Assembly: GCF_017591425.1 (NCBI RefSeq)
Contig: NW_024465777.1
Location: 3,038,001-3,102,000 of the forward strand
Source of the DNA: Ochotona curzoniae
Lineage: Eukaryota > Chordata > Mammalia > Lagomorpha > Ochotonidae
Length of the DNA: 64,000 nucleotides
Reading direction: 5' to 3'
Each line of letters opens with the position of its first letter. The first letter of the stretch is position 1. The translations under genes and the position numbers were made by a program. This document shows, piece after piece, positions 23,268 through 33,845 of this stretch. The notes beneath the pieces were generated by a model. It saw only the letters and a program-made list of their open reading frames with translations. It was not told where the DNA came from and searched no databases.

Positions 23268-23594
23268 AGCAGCACCAATAAAACCTCCAGGGCAGTTTTC
23301 CTGTCCCTCCCAGATGCAGGTGCAGGGCTTTATCCAAAATATTCCCAATTTCCAGAATCGGCCAACCGCAAAGTTCACTATGACCTGTAAGTAACTTTCT
23401 CATTCACCAAAGCCTCACCCCTACTCGCCAGTGTGGCGCCTATGTCAACCCAAAACAACCCTCGAAGGGCGCAACTCTACTGACTCAACGCCCCTCCTTG
23501 GACCGGTGGACCTGGCCTGGAGCACAGCTGATAAAGATTCTTGCTTATTGGTCATCTCTCTCTTGTATGAGTTGATCCTATTCGGTATTCTGAC
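23223..23594 (+). mobile_element. Possible solo-LTR-like insert inside the MaLR fossil
   Basis: This piece interrupts the MaLR consensus between TTTGCTACCATGACT and GACTATATAACAAG. It contains AATAAAAC near 23277 and GATAAAGATTCTTGCTTATT near 23531, an arrangement like a retroviral R/U5 end, and TGAC lies at both edges. Canonical TG...CA ends are not clear, so the class is inferred. Confidence 0.3.
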
Positions 23595-23879
23595 TATATA
23601 ACAAGAATGGGTAACTTACAAAAAATAGAGATTGATTTAACTCACAGTTTTGGAAGTCCATGGTCGGGGCCTTCTTGCTGGTGGGGACTCTACAAAGTGC
23701 TAAGGCAGTGCACAGGGCAGCATGGAGCAAGAAGCACGCAGATGAAAGTCAAAGCCAAGCTGGCCTCTAGGAGAGATCTACTCTCAGGACGATCCAGGAA
23801 TTCATGAATCCTTTGTGGGTTAAGCCACTCATGAGGGCAGAGTCCTCCTGGCCAGCCAGCTCTTAAATGTCTCACCTTG

Positions 23880-24175
23880 GGAGCTGGCGTTGTAGTGCAG
23901 AGAGCTATGCATCCATAGGAGCAGTGGTTCAAATGGGATGTTTCACTTCTGATCCATCCCCATGCTATTGTACCTGGAAAGGCAGTGGAAGATGACCCAA
24001 AGGCTTGGGCACCTGCATCCACATGGGAGTGCCAGGCTCTTGGCTTTGGCCTGGCCCAGTGTTGGCTGTTGTAGCTATTTGGGTACTAAAGCACAGATGG
24101 AGGCTCTCTCTCCATTTCTCTCTTTTTCTGTGTGTGTGTGTAACTCAGCCTTTCAAATAAACAAAGAGATCTATC
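23880..24175 (+). repeat. CSINE, older type, nested in the MaLR fossil
   Basis: GGGAGCTGGCGTTGTAGTGC head to GCCTTTCAAATAAACAAAGA tail. MaLR sequence continues after it. Confidence 0.8.
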
Positions 24176-24227
24176 TTTTTTTCATCTTGTCCCTCATTTT
24201 AATACCTCACAACAGATATTTTCTTCT

Positions 24228-24326
24228 GCTGCTTTCCCCAGGCATTAGCAGGAGCTGGATTGGAAGTGGAGCAGCTGGGATGTGAACCAGCAGCAGCTTT
24301 ACCGTCTCCCCATAATACCAGTGCCT
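24228..24326 (-). repeat. CSINE 5' fragment, minus strand
   Basis: TGCTTTCCCCAGGCATTAGC to TACCAGTGCC: only the head-side third is present. Confidence 0.65.
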
Positions 24327-24410
24327 CACAATATATATTAAATTTCAATTTAAACTTTGGTGGGGACATTCAAATCCCCATAGTAGTTTTAAAGAGTTTT
24401 TAATTCTTTT

Positions 24411-25277
24411 TTAAAAATAGTTTATTTTTGATGATGTTTGCATAGTTGATCAGGGTGGGAATGGTTGAGGGTTACGGGAAAGTGGACAAGACCATTGTTT
24501 CCACATTTTCTTGTTCTTCTTCCTGTGTCCGGGGAAAGGGGGAAGATGAGGGGAGAAGCCACACTCAGCCTCCCAACTGCCCAGTACCCAGGGATGGGAA
24601 CGGCCACCTGATATTAACCCAGCTCCGAGGGTTCTGCTTAAGTGGTTTCAGTAGTTCAGAAATGCTGTCAGTCTTGCCGAGCCAAGGATGAGGGGATCCT
24701 TCCAATGTCCGTTGTCTGACCTAGTTGACCTTAGAGTCTCCATTTGCCCAGATATTCGCTGTCATCGCTTGGTTTGGGTAGTTGTCTAATTTGTTCTGTT
24801 CTCCTTCCTCTGCTGTGGTACCAGATGTCCTCTGCAGCCCCAATGGGCTGCCATATACTCCATGTGCATCTGGGCCGGCCGTCCACTGCTCCATCTTTTC
24901 CACTGAGAAGGCTCAGGTCTGACACATGTGGTCAGACCACCAATCTTGAATGTGAGCCCTCATGTCTCCACACACCCCAAGCTGTGCCATCCCCCTGTAT
25001 TCCCACATAAAAAGCCCCTACAAGTGTGCTACTTGGAGGCCAGTGGGCTTTGCCTGGCACCATTGGCACCCTGGGACCCCAACCTGGGCACCGCTGGACC
25101 CCTCATTGCTGGGGCTCACGGACCAGGCACCTACTGCACAGGTAAGCCAAAGGATTCAGACCAGGCACCTGGGCCCTAGCAGCGCCCTACCCACACTCCT
25201 GGGTCTCATGCACCTGGCATCCACCGTGCAGGCAGGCCATAGGACCCAGGCCATGTGACCTGGGCCCCGCTAGACCC
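24411..25277 (-). mobile_element. 5'-truncated L1-type retrotransposon, 867 bp
   Basis: Read on the minus strand it ends AATAAACTATTTTTAA with a poly(A)-like run. It is bounded by a 13-bp target-site duplication TTTTAATTCTTTT (24398-24410 and 25278-25290). The 3' 417 bases are almost identical (about five differences by eye) to the copy at 49905. The remaining 450 bases hold no recognisable ORF2 product, so this looks like L1 3' untranslated region. Family assignment to a lagomorph L1 is from memory of the 3' UTR; the duplication and tail are directly visible. Confidence 0.8.
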
Positions 25278-25290
25278 TTTTAATTCTTTT

Positions 25291-25690
25291 GTCATTGCAT
25301 GTGGTAAAGCCCTGTGCATCTTCCGAAAGATTATTATTTTCTTTGGGGAAGTTGTTATTTACTCACCATGGGCGATCTCTGTTATTTAGCTAAAGAATTT
25401 GTACTTAATTCTCTGCTGCTCGGAAGTGTCCACTAGGCAGGATGGTGGACAGAGCCACTGAGCTCACAGCCTGAGGCCTGAACAAATATGTCACCAAAGC
25501 TCTCTAGACCCTGACCTCTTGCTCGTATCTTCACCACCCAGCAGCACCCCAGGGCATCCTGTCTCCATGTTTTTGCACGTGCTGTTTCCATTGAATTGAA
25601 CAGAGATTAACCTAATATTATTTTAACTTCCTCATTGCCTTTACTCAAAGGCTCTCTTACTAGAGAGGTCCCCTATTTGGAGCCTGTAGC
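25291..25690. other. Intergenic DNA, no gene seen
   Basis: AT-moderate sequence after the L1. Nothing recognised. Confidence 0.5.
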
Positions 25691-25912
25691 ACCTCTCCCC
25701 ACCCCACCCCCTTACTCTGCTTCATTTGTCTTTCTAGCTCTTGTTTTCTGTTGCCTTTGGCACAGCTGTCTGGGTATTTGTTTATTGTCTATCTTCTCAA
25801 ATAGAATGTGATCTTCCTGACTGCCAGAATGTTGCTGTCTGTCCTGGGCTTGGAACTGTGCCTGGCACGTAGTAGGTCCTCAATACCAAATTGGGTCATG
25901 AGTGAATAAAGA
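25691..25912 (+). repeat. L2 3'-end fossil
   Basis: AGAATGTGATCTTCCTGACT, then TGTGCCTGGCACGTAGTAGG and GTCCTCAATACCAAAT: the L2 3' terminus pattern. Confidence 0.6.
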
Positions 25913-26313
25913 GGTCAGTGGCAAAGACTCACAGCACTTACCATGTTTGCTACAGTAAAAAGCTGCTCCAATGGGAGGGAGAAAGCAATCCTTGGGAACT
26001 TAATACAGTGCCTTATATGGAGGCTGTGGGGGGATGAATCTTGGCTGGTTTTGAGCTGGTATGGGAGAGGGGGTGGGGGAGGAAGTGTTCCCTCTCCCCA
26101 AGCTGCAGCAGCAAGAAAGTCATGGTCTCCACGGGATCCAGTGCAATTAAGACCCTGGCTTCCAGTCAACTCAGTTCCTTTCTGGGCTGGAGCGGCTCCC
26201 AAGTGAGCAAGTGAAACCTGCAACTTCTCCAAGACTAGACAGTCACCAGGCAGCTAAGGTTTCTTCTCCCAAGAGGGCAGAATTGCAACAATGTAGCTCA
26301 GTGGTGTTTACAC

Positions 26314-26316
<3 letters not shown>
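25913..26316. other. Intergenic DNA, no gene seen
   Basis: Includes a G-rich run (GAGAGGGGGTGGGGGAGGAA) near 26066. No gene recognised. Confidence 0.5.

Positions 26317-26360
<44 letters not shown>
26317..26360. repeat. (GT)n microsatellite
   Basis: 22 uninterrupted GT units, followed by ATGTGTGAGAGAGAGAA. Confidence 0.97.
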
Positions 26361-26369
<9 letters not shown>

Positions 26370-26860
26370 AGAGAGAAGGTGTCTCTGTTAGCAGAAGCCC
26401 TGCTAGGGGGCCAGGGCTCTGGTCTTAGCTTTCCCACCCAGCTGTGTGCCAAGGAGGGGAAACCAAATGGGGCTGGCACGCCAAGGAGTAGTGCCTGAGG
26501 TTGCCCGGAAAAGCCACTGTTGGGAGTTATGCGACCTCTTTGCACATAGCCGGGTCTCTGGGCAGGTTTTTTTTTTTCCCCCCTTAAACCCATGGACACC
26601 AAGGACAAAGCAGTGCATAAGTTAGCCGCTCACACGTCCATTCCCAGCAACTCAGTCGCCCTCTGTGGCCACAGACACTATTAGTGGCGTGCAGAGGCAC
26701 AGGCACGTCTATGCTTGTGCAAATGTGTGCACAGGTGTCCAAGCTGGATCGGTACCACAAGGCTATTAACATCAGGATTTTGAGCCTTCCTGTTCAAGAA
26801 CAGATTAAACCCTCTCCACTTATTGGCATATTTTCAAGGATTTTGTGAATTATTTATTTT
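26361..26860. other. Intergenic DNA, no gene seen
   Basis: Single-copy-looking, with a poly(T) near 26567. Nothing recognised. Confidence 0.5.
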
Positions 26861-27191
26861 TTAAGATTTATTTAGTTTTCTTTTTTTATTAGAAAGATTT
26901 ATATATAGAGAAAGAGATATCTTTTTTTTTTTCTGGTTTACTCCCCAAATGGCTGCAATGACTGGAGCTGAGCTGATAAGTCAGGAGCCAGAGACCAGGA
27001 GCCAGGAATGTCTTCCAAGTATTCCATGAGGGTAGTGTCCCAAGACTTTGGACCATCCTCTGCTGTCTTCCCAGGTCATATAGCAGGAGCTGGATGGGAA
27101 GTGGAGCCACAGGGACACGAACCTGTGTCCACATGGGATTCTGGTGCTTACAAGGTGGCAGATTAACCAGTTGAGCCATTGTGCTGGCACC
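26861..27191 (-). repeat. CSINE, minus strand
   Basis: TTAAGATTTATTTAGTTTTC start, GGAGCTGGATGGGAAGTGGA body, GAGCCATTGTGCTGGCACC end. Confidence 0.88.
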
Positions 27192-27490
27192 AAAATATTT
27201 TTATTCGTTTTTGAGGCTGGGACTTGGAGATAGAGAGAGCTGTATCTGCCATTTTTACTCCCTAACTGCCTGTAACAGCCTGAATTGAGCAGGGTTGAGG
27301 CTGAGAGGCAGGAACTCAATTCAGGTGCTCCACTGGGGTGGCAGGAAGCCAATCGCTTGAGCTATCACCACTGCCTCCCAGGGTCTGCATAGGCAGGAGG
27401 TTGGAATCAGGAGCTGGAGCTGAGTGTAGGGCTCAGGTAGCTTAGACATAAGGTCGAGGGCATCTCAACTACTAAGCCAATTAACCATCC
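27192..27490 (-). repeat. CSINE, old copy, minus strand
   Basis: Directly abuts the previous SINE. AATATTTTTATTCGTTTTTG start; the body is diverged but in register to about CTAAGCCAATTAACC. Confidence 0.6.
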
Positions 27491-27517
27491 CATTGGTTGT
27501 TTTTTGTTCATTTGTTT

Positions 27518-27834
27518 GGAAGATTTAAGTATTTGAAAGACAGGACTATATATAGAGAGATCTTCTGTCACTGGTTTATTCCTTAAAATGTCCTCAGCAA
27601 CTGGGGCTGGAGCCAGGCTGGAAACAGGCTGGAGCCAGGAGCCTGGAACTCCATCCAGCTCTCCCATTTGAGTGGCAGAGGTCCAAATCCTTGGGCTATC
27701 TTCCACTGTCTTTTTTGGGTGCAATAGCAGAGAGATGGATTGGAAGTGGAGCAGCCGGGGCTTGAATAGGCACTCATATGGGATGCTGACACTGCAAGCG
27801 GTTGCCTAACTTGCTGCACTACAACACCAGCCCC
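27518..27834 (-). repeat. CSINE, minus strand
   Basis: GGAAGATTTAAGTATTTGAA start, GGATTGGAAGTGGAGCAGCC, and CTACAACACCAGCCCC head end. Confidence 0.82.
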
Positions 27835-28340
27835 ATTGGTTGATGTTTATAAATGAAATCCTTTTATATCACAATTTCCAAATGGTGGAGCTTTGTATGT
27901 GAAACACTGATTCAAAAATATTAACTTTCTATGTAGCCAGTTTCATGACTTTTCTCCTAGTGGGTAATAAAAATTTGTTTGTTTTGGGATGAATGAGGAG
28001 ACAACAGTTCCAGTAATTGCTGTGCCTGTGAATGCCTTGTTAACTAGTTCTCTTGGGGGTGGCTGATGCTCTCCTGCAGGTCTGTGAGCACCCCCTTCTC
28101 TCCTGCCTCGTGGCAGCCTCTGGGGGACACAGAACTCACCACTAGATTGCGAAATGGAAGCTCAGCCAGGTCAAAGAAGGCACAGTGATTCTCCAAGCTT
28201 GGAAGAAGCTCAGCTGAGGTTTGAATGGAGGCCTATTAAGGACATTTTCTGACGTAGGGACCGTGGGACAAGGGAGAGATAGATTTGTGTGGTACAGAAG
28301 AGGCAGGAGATGAAATTTTCCTGTCAAAACTTTATGTATA
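27835..28340. other. Intergenic DNA, no gene seen
   Basis: Single-copy-looking. Nothing recognised. Confidence 0.5.
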
Positions 28341-28667
28341 GGGCCGGCATGGTGGCCTAGCAGCTACAGTCCTCGCCTTGAACGCGCCGAGATCCCATAT
28401 GGTCACCGGTTCTAATCCTGGCGACCCCCGCTTCCCATCCAGCTCCCTGTTTGTGGCTTGGGAAAGCAGTCGAGGACGGCCCAAAGCCTTGGGACCCTGC
28501 ACCCACGTGGGAGGCCAGAAGAGCTTCTGTCTCCTGCTTCGGATCAGTGCAGTACCGGCCGTTGCGGTCACTTGGGGAATGAATCATCAGACGGAAGATC
28601 TTTCTCTCCTTCTCTCCTTCTCTCTGTATATCTGACTTTACAATAAAAATAAAATAAATTTTTAAAA
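28338..28667 (+). repeat. CSINE, full length, with target-site duplication
   Basis: GGGCCGGCATGGTGGCCTAG head and near-consensus body, A-tail. Flanked by AAAACTTTATGT (28326-28337) and AAAACTTTGTGT (28668-28679), a 12-bp duplication with one mismatch. Confidence 0.93.
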
Positions 28668-28746
28668 AAAACTTTGTGTCGTCTTGCACATCAGCACTAT
28701 GAGCAGTTGGCTGGCAAGGACATGGGCACCGGGGACCAAGAGGTAT

Positions 28747-29058
28747 TTCTTTTAATTTATTTAAAAGGGAGAGTAATGGGGTTGCAGGAAAAAACAGAGA
28801 GAGAAACAGAGAGTGAACCATTTTCAGTTCAGTCCTCCAACATCCACAGCGACTCAGGATGGGCCAGGCTGAAGCCAGGAACTCTATCCAGGTCCCCCTT
28901 GTGGGAGGCTATGACCCAGGTACTTGAACCATCATCCGCTGCCTCCCAGAACATATATTAGCAGGAAGTGGAATGGGAAAGGGGAGTATCCAAGATTCAA
29001 ATCAGGCATTCCAGTATGGAATATAAGCAATGTCTTCACTGCTCTGCCCAATACCCAC
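28747..29058 (-). repeat. CSINE, old copy, minus strand
   Basis: TTTAATTTATTTAAAAGGGA start and AAGTGGAATGGGAAAGGGGA body; head end near CTGCTCTGCCCAATACCC. Confidence 0.7.
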
Positions 29059-29169
29059 CCTGAGGTCTGGGCTCATTGTAGGCTTTGTCACTTACTGCTT
29101 GTGGGACCCTAAGCAACTGCCTAACTTGTCCAAGCCTATGTCTCTTTCTTTTTGTTTTCTTTTCTTTTC

Positions 29170-29482
29170 TTTTTTTTTTTTTTACAGGTTTATCTATTTT
29201 TATTGCAAAGTCAGATATATAGAAAAAAGAGACAGAAAGGATTTTCCATCCGCTGATTCACTCCACAAGTGACTGCAACGGCTCAAGCTGCGCTGATCTG
29301 AAGCCAGGAGCCATGAACTCTTCTGAGTCTCCCACATGGGTGCAGGGTCCCAAGGCTTTGGGCTGTCCTCTACTGCTTTCCCAGGCCACAGGCAGGGAGC
29401 TGGATGGAAAGTGGGGGCCATCAGGCTATGAACTGGTGTCCATGTGCGATCCTGGTGCGTGAAAGGCTACCACGCCAGGCCC
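29170..29482 (-). repeat. CSINE, minus strand
   Basis: Poly(T) start, TTTTTATTGCAAAGTCAGAT, and AGGCTACCACGCCAGGCCC at the head; a small deletion next to the A box. Confidence 0.9.
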
Positions 29483-29564
29483 TATTATACTTTAAGTGTA
29501 AGAAACAATAAGAAATGTGGACGAGGAAAGATTAAAGGGCAGTGCTTACAATGTATTTCTTTTT

Positions 29565-29888
29565 TATATATAAAAAAATTGTATTTATTCTCATTGGAAA
29601 AGCAGATTTACAGAGAAAATGAGAGATACAAAGATCTTCCACTGGTTCACTCCCCAAACAGCCACAATGGCTAGAGCTGAGCTGATCCGAAGTCAGGAGC
29701 CAGGAACTTCTTCCAGGTCTCCCATGCAGCTGCAGTGTCCTAAGGCTTTGGGATGTCCTTTGCTGCCTTCTCAAGCCACAAGCAGGGAGCTGGATGGTAA
29801 GTGGAGTCGCTGGGATATGAACTGGCACCCATATGGGATGCTGGCATTTGTAGGCAGAGGATTAGCAATGAGCCATTGTGCTGGCCCC
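29565..29888 (-). repeat. CSINE, minus strand
   Basis: TTATATATAAAAAAATTGTA start and ATGAGCCATTGTGCTGGCCC end. Intermediate age. Confidence 0.88.
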
Positions 29889-29974
29889 TATTTATTCTTT
29901 CACACAGCCTGATTGAACTGAGTGGAGTTGCTGTTCTGTGTTGGGCATGGAGTTAGGTATGGGGGAACACAAAT

Positions 29975-30093
29975 GATAACTAATATTTAGTGAGCACTTA
30001 CCATGTGCTAGCTATTGTGCTATGCGCATTATACTTTTTGCCTTAGCTGAGCTCCACAACAACACTCTGAGATTGGTATTATATTATGACTCT
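29975..30093 (-). repeat. MIR fragment, antisense
   Basis: ATTTAGTGAGCACTTACCAT, TGTGCTAGCTATTGTGCTAT and CAACAACACTCTGAGATTGG give a clear antisense MIR match. Confidence 0.75.
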
Positions 30094-30097
30094 CTCT

Positions 30098-30420
30098 CAA
30101 AGATTTATTTATTTTATTTATTGTAAAGTGAGATTTACAGAGAGGAGATATTGAAAGATCTTTCATCCACTGTTTCACTCCCCAAGTGGGCTACAGCGGC
30201 CCAAGCTGAAACGATCTGAAGCCAGGAGCCAGGAGCTTCTTCCAGGTCTCCCACGCAGGTGCAGGGTGCCAAGGTTTTGGGCTGTCCTCTAGTGTTTCCC
30301 AGGCCACAGGCGAGGAGCTGGAAGGGAAGTGGAGCAGCCAGAATTATTAACAGGTGCCCATAAAGGATCCTGGTGCATTCAAGATGAGGATTTTAGCCAC
30401 TAGGCTGCTGCACTGGTCCC
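30098..30420 (-). repeat. CSINE, minus strand
   Basis: CAAAGATTTATTTATTTTAT start; AGGCTGCTGCACTGGTCCC end. Inserted at the end of the MIR. Confidence 0.9.
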
Positions 30421-30442
30421 TTCTTTCTTTTTTAAAAGATTT

Positions 30443-30780
30443 CTTTTTTTTTTTTTTAAGATTTATTTATTTTATTGCAAAGTCAGATATACACAGAGGA
30501 AGAGTGACAGTGAGGAAGATCTTCCATCGGATGATTCACTCCCTAAGTAACCGCAAGGGCCTGTGCTGTGCTGATCTGAAGCCAGGAGCCAGGAACCTCC
30601 TCCAGGTCTCCCACGTGGTTGCAGGGTCCCAAAGCTTTGGGCTGTCCTCGACTGCCTCCCTGGCCACAACCAGCGAGCTGGATGGGAAGTGGAGCTGCTG
30701 GGACTAGAACTGGTGCCCATATGGGATCCTGGTGCTTTCAAGATGAGGACTTTAGCTGCTAGGCTATGGCGCTGGGCCCA
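30443..30780 (-). repeat. CSINE, minus strand
   Basis: Poly(T), AAGATTTATTTATTTTATTG, near-consensus body, GGCTATGGCGCTGGGCCC end. Confidence 0.93.
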
Positions 30781-31120
30781 AAAGATTTATTTCATTTGGG
30801 ACCCAGTGCAATGGCTGGATTGCCAGGGAGGCCCGCAGGGGAACCTGTGATGCCGCCCTTGCCTCCTCAAGGGATGACGTGGGACCCTAGGCAATAAGAG
30901 GTGGGCAGAAGCATGCCTCCCACTGCATGCTGCAAGGAAGCTTCTGGAAGCTGAGACTCATCTGATTGGAGGCTTGGAGGATGGTTAGGAGTCCATCTTT
31001 CCCCACACTCTCTTAAGAATTTGGTGGACAGTCATGGTTTGAATCCCAGCGCCATTATCTGCCTGGTTAAACAACAGTGGCAGGTGGTCCTCCACCCTCA
31101 ATCTGCTTATTTGTTAGATA
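30781..31120. other. Intergenic DNA with MIR piece
   Basis: A sense MIR-like tract lies at about 31033-31120 (GGTTTGAATCCCAGCGCCAT). No gene. Confidence 0.45.
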
Positions 31121-31130
31121 GAGACCATGA

Positions 31131-31476
31131 CTTCTTTCTTTTTTTTTTTTTAAGATTTATTTTTTTTTTATTATTTTTTATTGGAAAGGCGGATATACAG
31201 AGAGGAGAGACAGAGAGGAAGATCTTCCGTCCGATGATTCACTCCCCAAGTGAGCGCAACGGTCAATGCTATGCCGATCCAAAGCCAGGAGCTTCTTCTG
31301 GGTCTCCCACGTGGGTGCAGGGTCCCAAAGCTTTGGGCCGTCCTCCACTGCTTTCCCAGGCCACAGGCAGGGAGCTGGAAGGGAAGCGGGGCTGCCGGGA
31401 TTAGAACCAGCGCCCATATGGGATCCCAGGCGTGCAAGGCGAGGACCTTAACCACTTGCGCCACTGCGCCGGGCCT
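31131..31476 (-). repeat. CSINE, young GCAAGTGG subfamily, with target-site duplication
   Basis: Near-consensus young copy. Its head reads, on the minus strand, GGCCCGGCGCAGTGGCGCAA then GTGGTTAAGGTCC, with an extra A near the A box. GAGACCATGA flanks it at 31121-31130 and 31477-31486. Confidence 0.95.
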
Positions 31477-31624
31477 GAGACCATGAACTCTATGCCTCCA
31501 AGACACAAGGGAAACAGCTGACTGGATATGAGATAAGCCAGTTAGCCGGGTGAGAGCCCCTTGGCAGGTGGGGTGCACACTGGGCTGGTGGGGTGTCAAA
31601 CCAACAGTGCCAGAGCATTTAGCC

Positions 31625-31805
31625 CAGGCCAGGCGCCATTACAGGCATTTTGCTAGAATAACTCAATGATCTTGTAATGTCAGTTCAGTTGTTAAACACA
31701 TTTTACTCACAAGACACTGGAGCACAGCGACTTACAGTGGGCTGGTAAATGACAGGTGGAAGTGGAACCCAGGCAGCCTGGCCCTACACCTCGTGCCTAA
31801 CTCTG
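31625..31805 (-). repeat. MIR fragment, antisense
   Basis: CATTTTACTCACAAGACACT and GGAACCCAGGCAGCCTGGCC in the antisense MIR order. Confidence 0.6.
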
Positions 31806-32030
31806 CTGTCAAACCGCAGGAAGCACAGCTGGACCATACGCGGGCAGCCTTTCTGAGCCAGGGGCGGCAGGACAGAGGCTTCCTGGAGGGGCCCTCTTGT
31901 CCTCTAGAGATCTTGGCCCTTTGTGAAATGGTAGTCTTAAGCAAACACAAAGCACTTGGCTGCCCAGCTTGGGAGAGCAAGATCACCCTTAAGGGTACAT
32001 CGAAATTGGCACACACACTTGGAAAATGCA
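31806..32030. other. Intergenic DNA, no gene seen
   Basis: Nothing recognised. Confidence 0.4.
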
Positions 32031-32480
32031 ATTATCCCATAGGTTCTTATTGTGTACCAAGACCTGCCCCAGGAAAGTACAGCCACAAAGCAAGCCTACC
32101 AAAAAGCTCCGCCCCCTGAGGAGTTCACGCTCAAGTGGCTGATGACAGACAATAAACAGAGAGGTGAAACGTGTATCAGAAGCTTTTAAATGTCAAGGAG
32201 AGAAATGAAGCAGAAGGTGGGGCGGGTTACAGCAGTTTGTCATGTGGTATATTTGGGGGAAATTTCTCTCAGTGAAGACCCAAAGGAGGCAAGAGTGAGT
32301 GTTGCCAGAATTCTGGGAGAAGAATGTCCCAGAGATGGCTAATAGCAAGTGCAAAGGCCCTGAAGCAACAACCTTTTGGCATTGTCAAGGAACTGCAAGG
32401 ACACAGGTGTGGCAGGTGGAGAGCTGCACGCCAGAGTGGAGACGGGATTAGAGGGTGTGTGCCAAGGAGACCAGATCTCT
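32031..32480. repeat. Ancient mammalian dispersed repeat, family not assigned
   Basis: TCTTATTGTGTACCAAGACC, GGCTGATGACAGACAATAAA and CAAGTGCAAAGGCCCTGAAG are in the order of an old widely dispersed element that I recognise by pattern only. Confidence 0.45.
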
Positions 32481-33000
32481 GCCCACCTTTCAGATTTCCC
32501 TGCATGTTCTAAAAGTATCAGTGTAGAATGCAAAACAGACACACACTGCAACTGGATGGAGCCGGGAATGCATGATGTGTATGCGGTTTCCCAGCACAAA
32601 TCCCCCTTCTATTGTATTCTACCTACCCTTGCAAGCCACAAGGGGGTGGGTGCTGGGAAACCCTGGAGTGACTGTAACCCTGGTCTCTAAGCAGGGGCTC
32701 TGTGCTGGGGTTTGCTGCTGGGCAGGGGCAATCCTGAAGCCCACACTATCCCAGGACTCTGGGGAATGTGTTCCCTGCTTCCTGTAGGCTCAGCTCTGTG
32801 CTCAGTCAGTAAAGACTGCAGAAGCCTTCGGGGCCTGGGTCACCTCCATACTGGGTGCTGTGTGGCTAGCAAGGTGCCTGCAACACACACATACCACAAG
32901 GAGCCTTGGCTGACTCCTTAGAAAGCAGAATCCCCCACCCCTGGCCCCCGTGTCAGGTCTTGGACCAGATTGGAGGTATTTTTGCTTTTGTTGGTTTTTA
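32481..33000. other. Intergenic DNA, no gene seen
   Basis: Nothing recognised. Confidence 0.45.
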
Positions 33001-33002
33001 AA

Positions 33003-33600
33003 ATATTTATTTGAGGGCCCAGCGCGATGGCGCAAGTGGTTAAGGTCCTTGCCTTGCACGCCCAGGATCCCATATGGGCGCCGGTTCTAATCCCAGCAGC
33101 CTTGCTTCCCATCCAGCTCCCTGCCTATGGCCCAGGAAAGCAGCCGAGGACGGCCCAAAGCTTTGGGACCCTGCACCCGTGTGGGAGACCCGGAAGAGGC
33201 TCCTGGCTTTGGATTGGCTCAGTTCCAGCCATTGCAGCCGCCTGGGGAGTGAACCATCGGACGGAAGATCTTCCTCTCTGTCTCTCCTCTCTGTATATCT
33301 GCCTTTCCAATAAAAATAAAAATAAGTCTTAAAAAAATACATATTTATTTGAAAGGCAGTAACAGAGAGAAGGAGAGACAGAGAGCTTTTGTCTGCCTGT
33401 TCGTTGCCCAAAGTGGTGGCATTGGCTGGAAGCTGGGCAGGTCCAAAGCCAGGAGCTCCCTCTGGGTCTCTCACCTGGATGCAGGGCCCCGAGGACTTGA
33501 GCCATCCTCTGCTGCTTTCCCAGGCACACTGACAAGGAGCTGGATGGGAAGTAGAACATTAACAGGTACCCATCTGAGATGCCAGCACCTCAGGCTGGAG
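33003..33600 (-). repeat. Older CSINE, minus strand, split by a younger SINE
   Basis: The stretch ATATTTATTTGA at 33003-33014 recurs at 33341-33352, where the older element continues (GAAAGGCAGTAACAGAGAGA...) to about 33600. The interval 33015-33340 is the younger insertion. Confidence 0.8.
33015..33340 (+). repeat. CSINE, young GCAAGTGG subfamily, nested
   Basis: GGGCCCAGCGCGATGGCGCA then AGTGGTTAAGGTCC; tail TTTCCAATAAAAATAAAAAT. The 12-bp duplication ATATTTATTTGA on both sides defines the insertion into an older SINE. Confidence 0.95.
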
Positions 33601-33689
33601 CTTTTGAGGTTCCCTGAATCATGTAAGGCTGGGACCTGCGCTGGTCCCCAATTTGGGTTTCTTTACAGGTAGGGTGTAAGGGGGTGGGG

Positions 33690-33845
33690 GGAAGAAGGGG
33701 CTGGAAGGGAAGAGGAGCCCAGACAGTCACAGGTTTGAATCCCAGCTCCACTATCTGTCTGGGTAAGCAACGGTGGACCCTCCGTTGCTGACTCTGCGTC
33801 TCCTTATTTCTCCACATTTGTTAAGTAGGGATCATTTTCAAGAAT
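33690..33845 (+). repeat. MIR fragment, sense
   Basis: ACAGGTTTGAATCCCAGCTC and CACTATCTGTCTGGGTAAGC; a diverged sense MIR. Confidence 0.6.

Larger units (their letters stand above)
23173..24392 (-). repeat. MaLR-type LTR fossil (MST/MLT1-like) with nested insertions
   Basis: Broken segments, in order, match the reverse complement of a MaLR LTR consensus: TCTCAGTCTGTTTTTTGCTA (23191), ACAAGAATGGGTAACTTAC (about 23600), GGCCTTCTTGCTGGTGGGGA (about 23668), GCCACTCATGAGGGCAGAGT (about 23824), and TTTGGTGGGGACATTCAAAT (about 24355). The gaps are filled by a probable LTR-like insert (23223-23594) and two SINE pieces. No coding region is left. Confidence 0.7.

Noticed and set aside
24422..24607. 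A 61-codon minus-strand frame found almost unchanged again at 49915-50100
   Set aside because: The identity reflects two copies of the same L1-type 3' end, not a conserved peptide. It lies in an untranslated part of the element.
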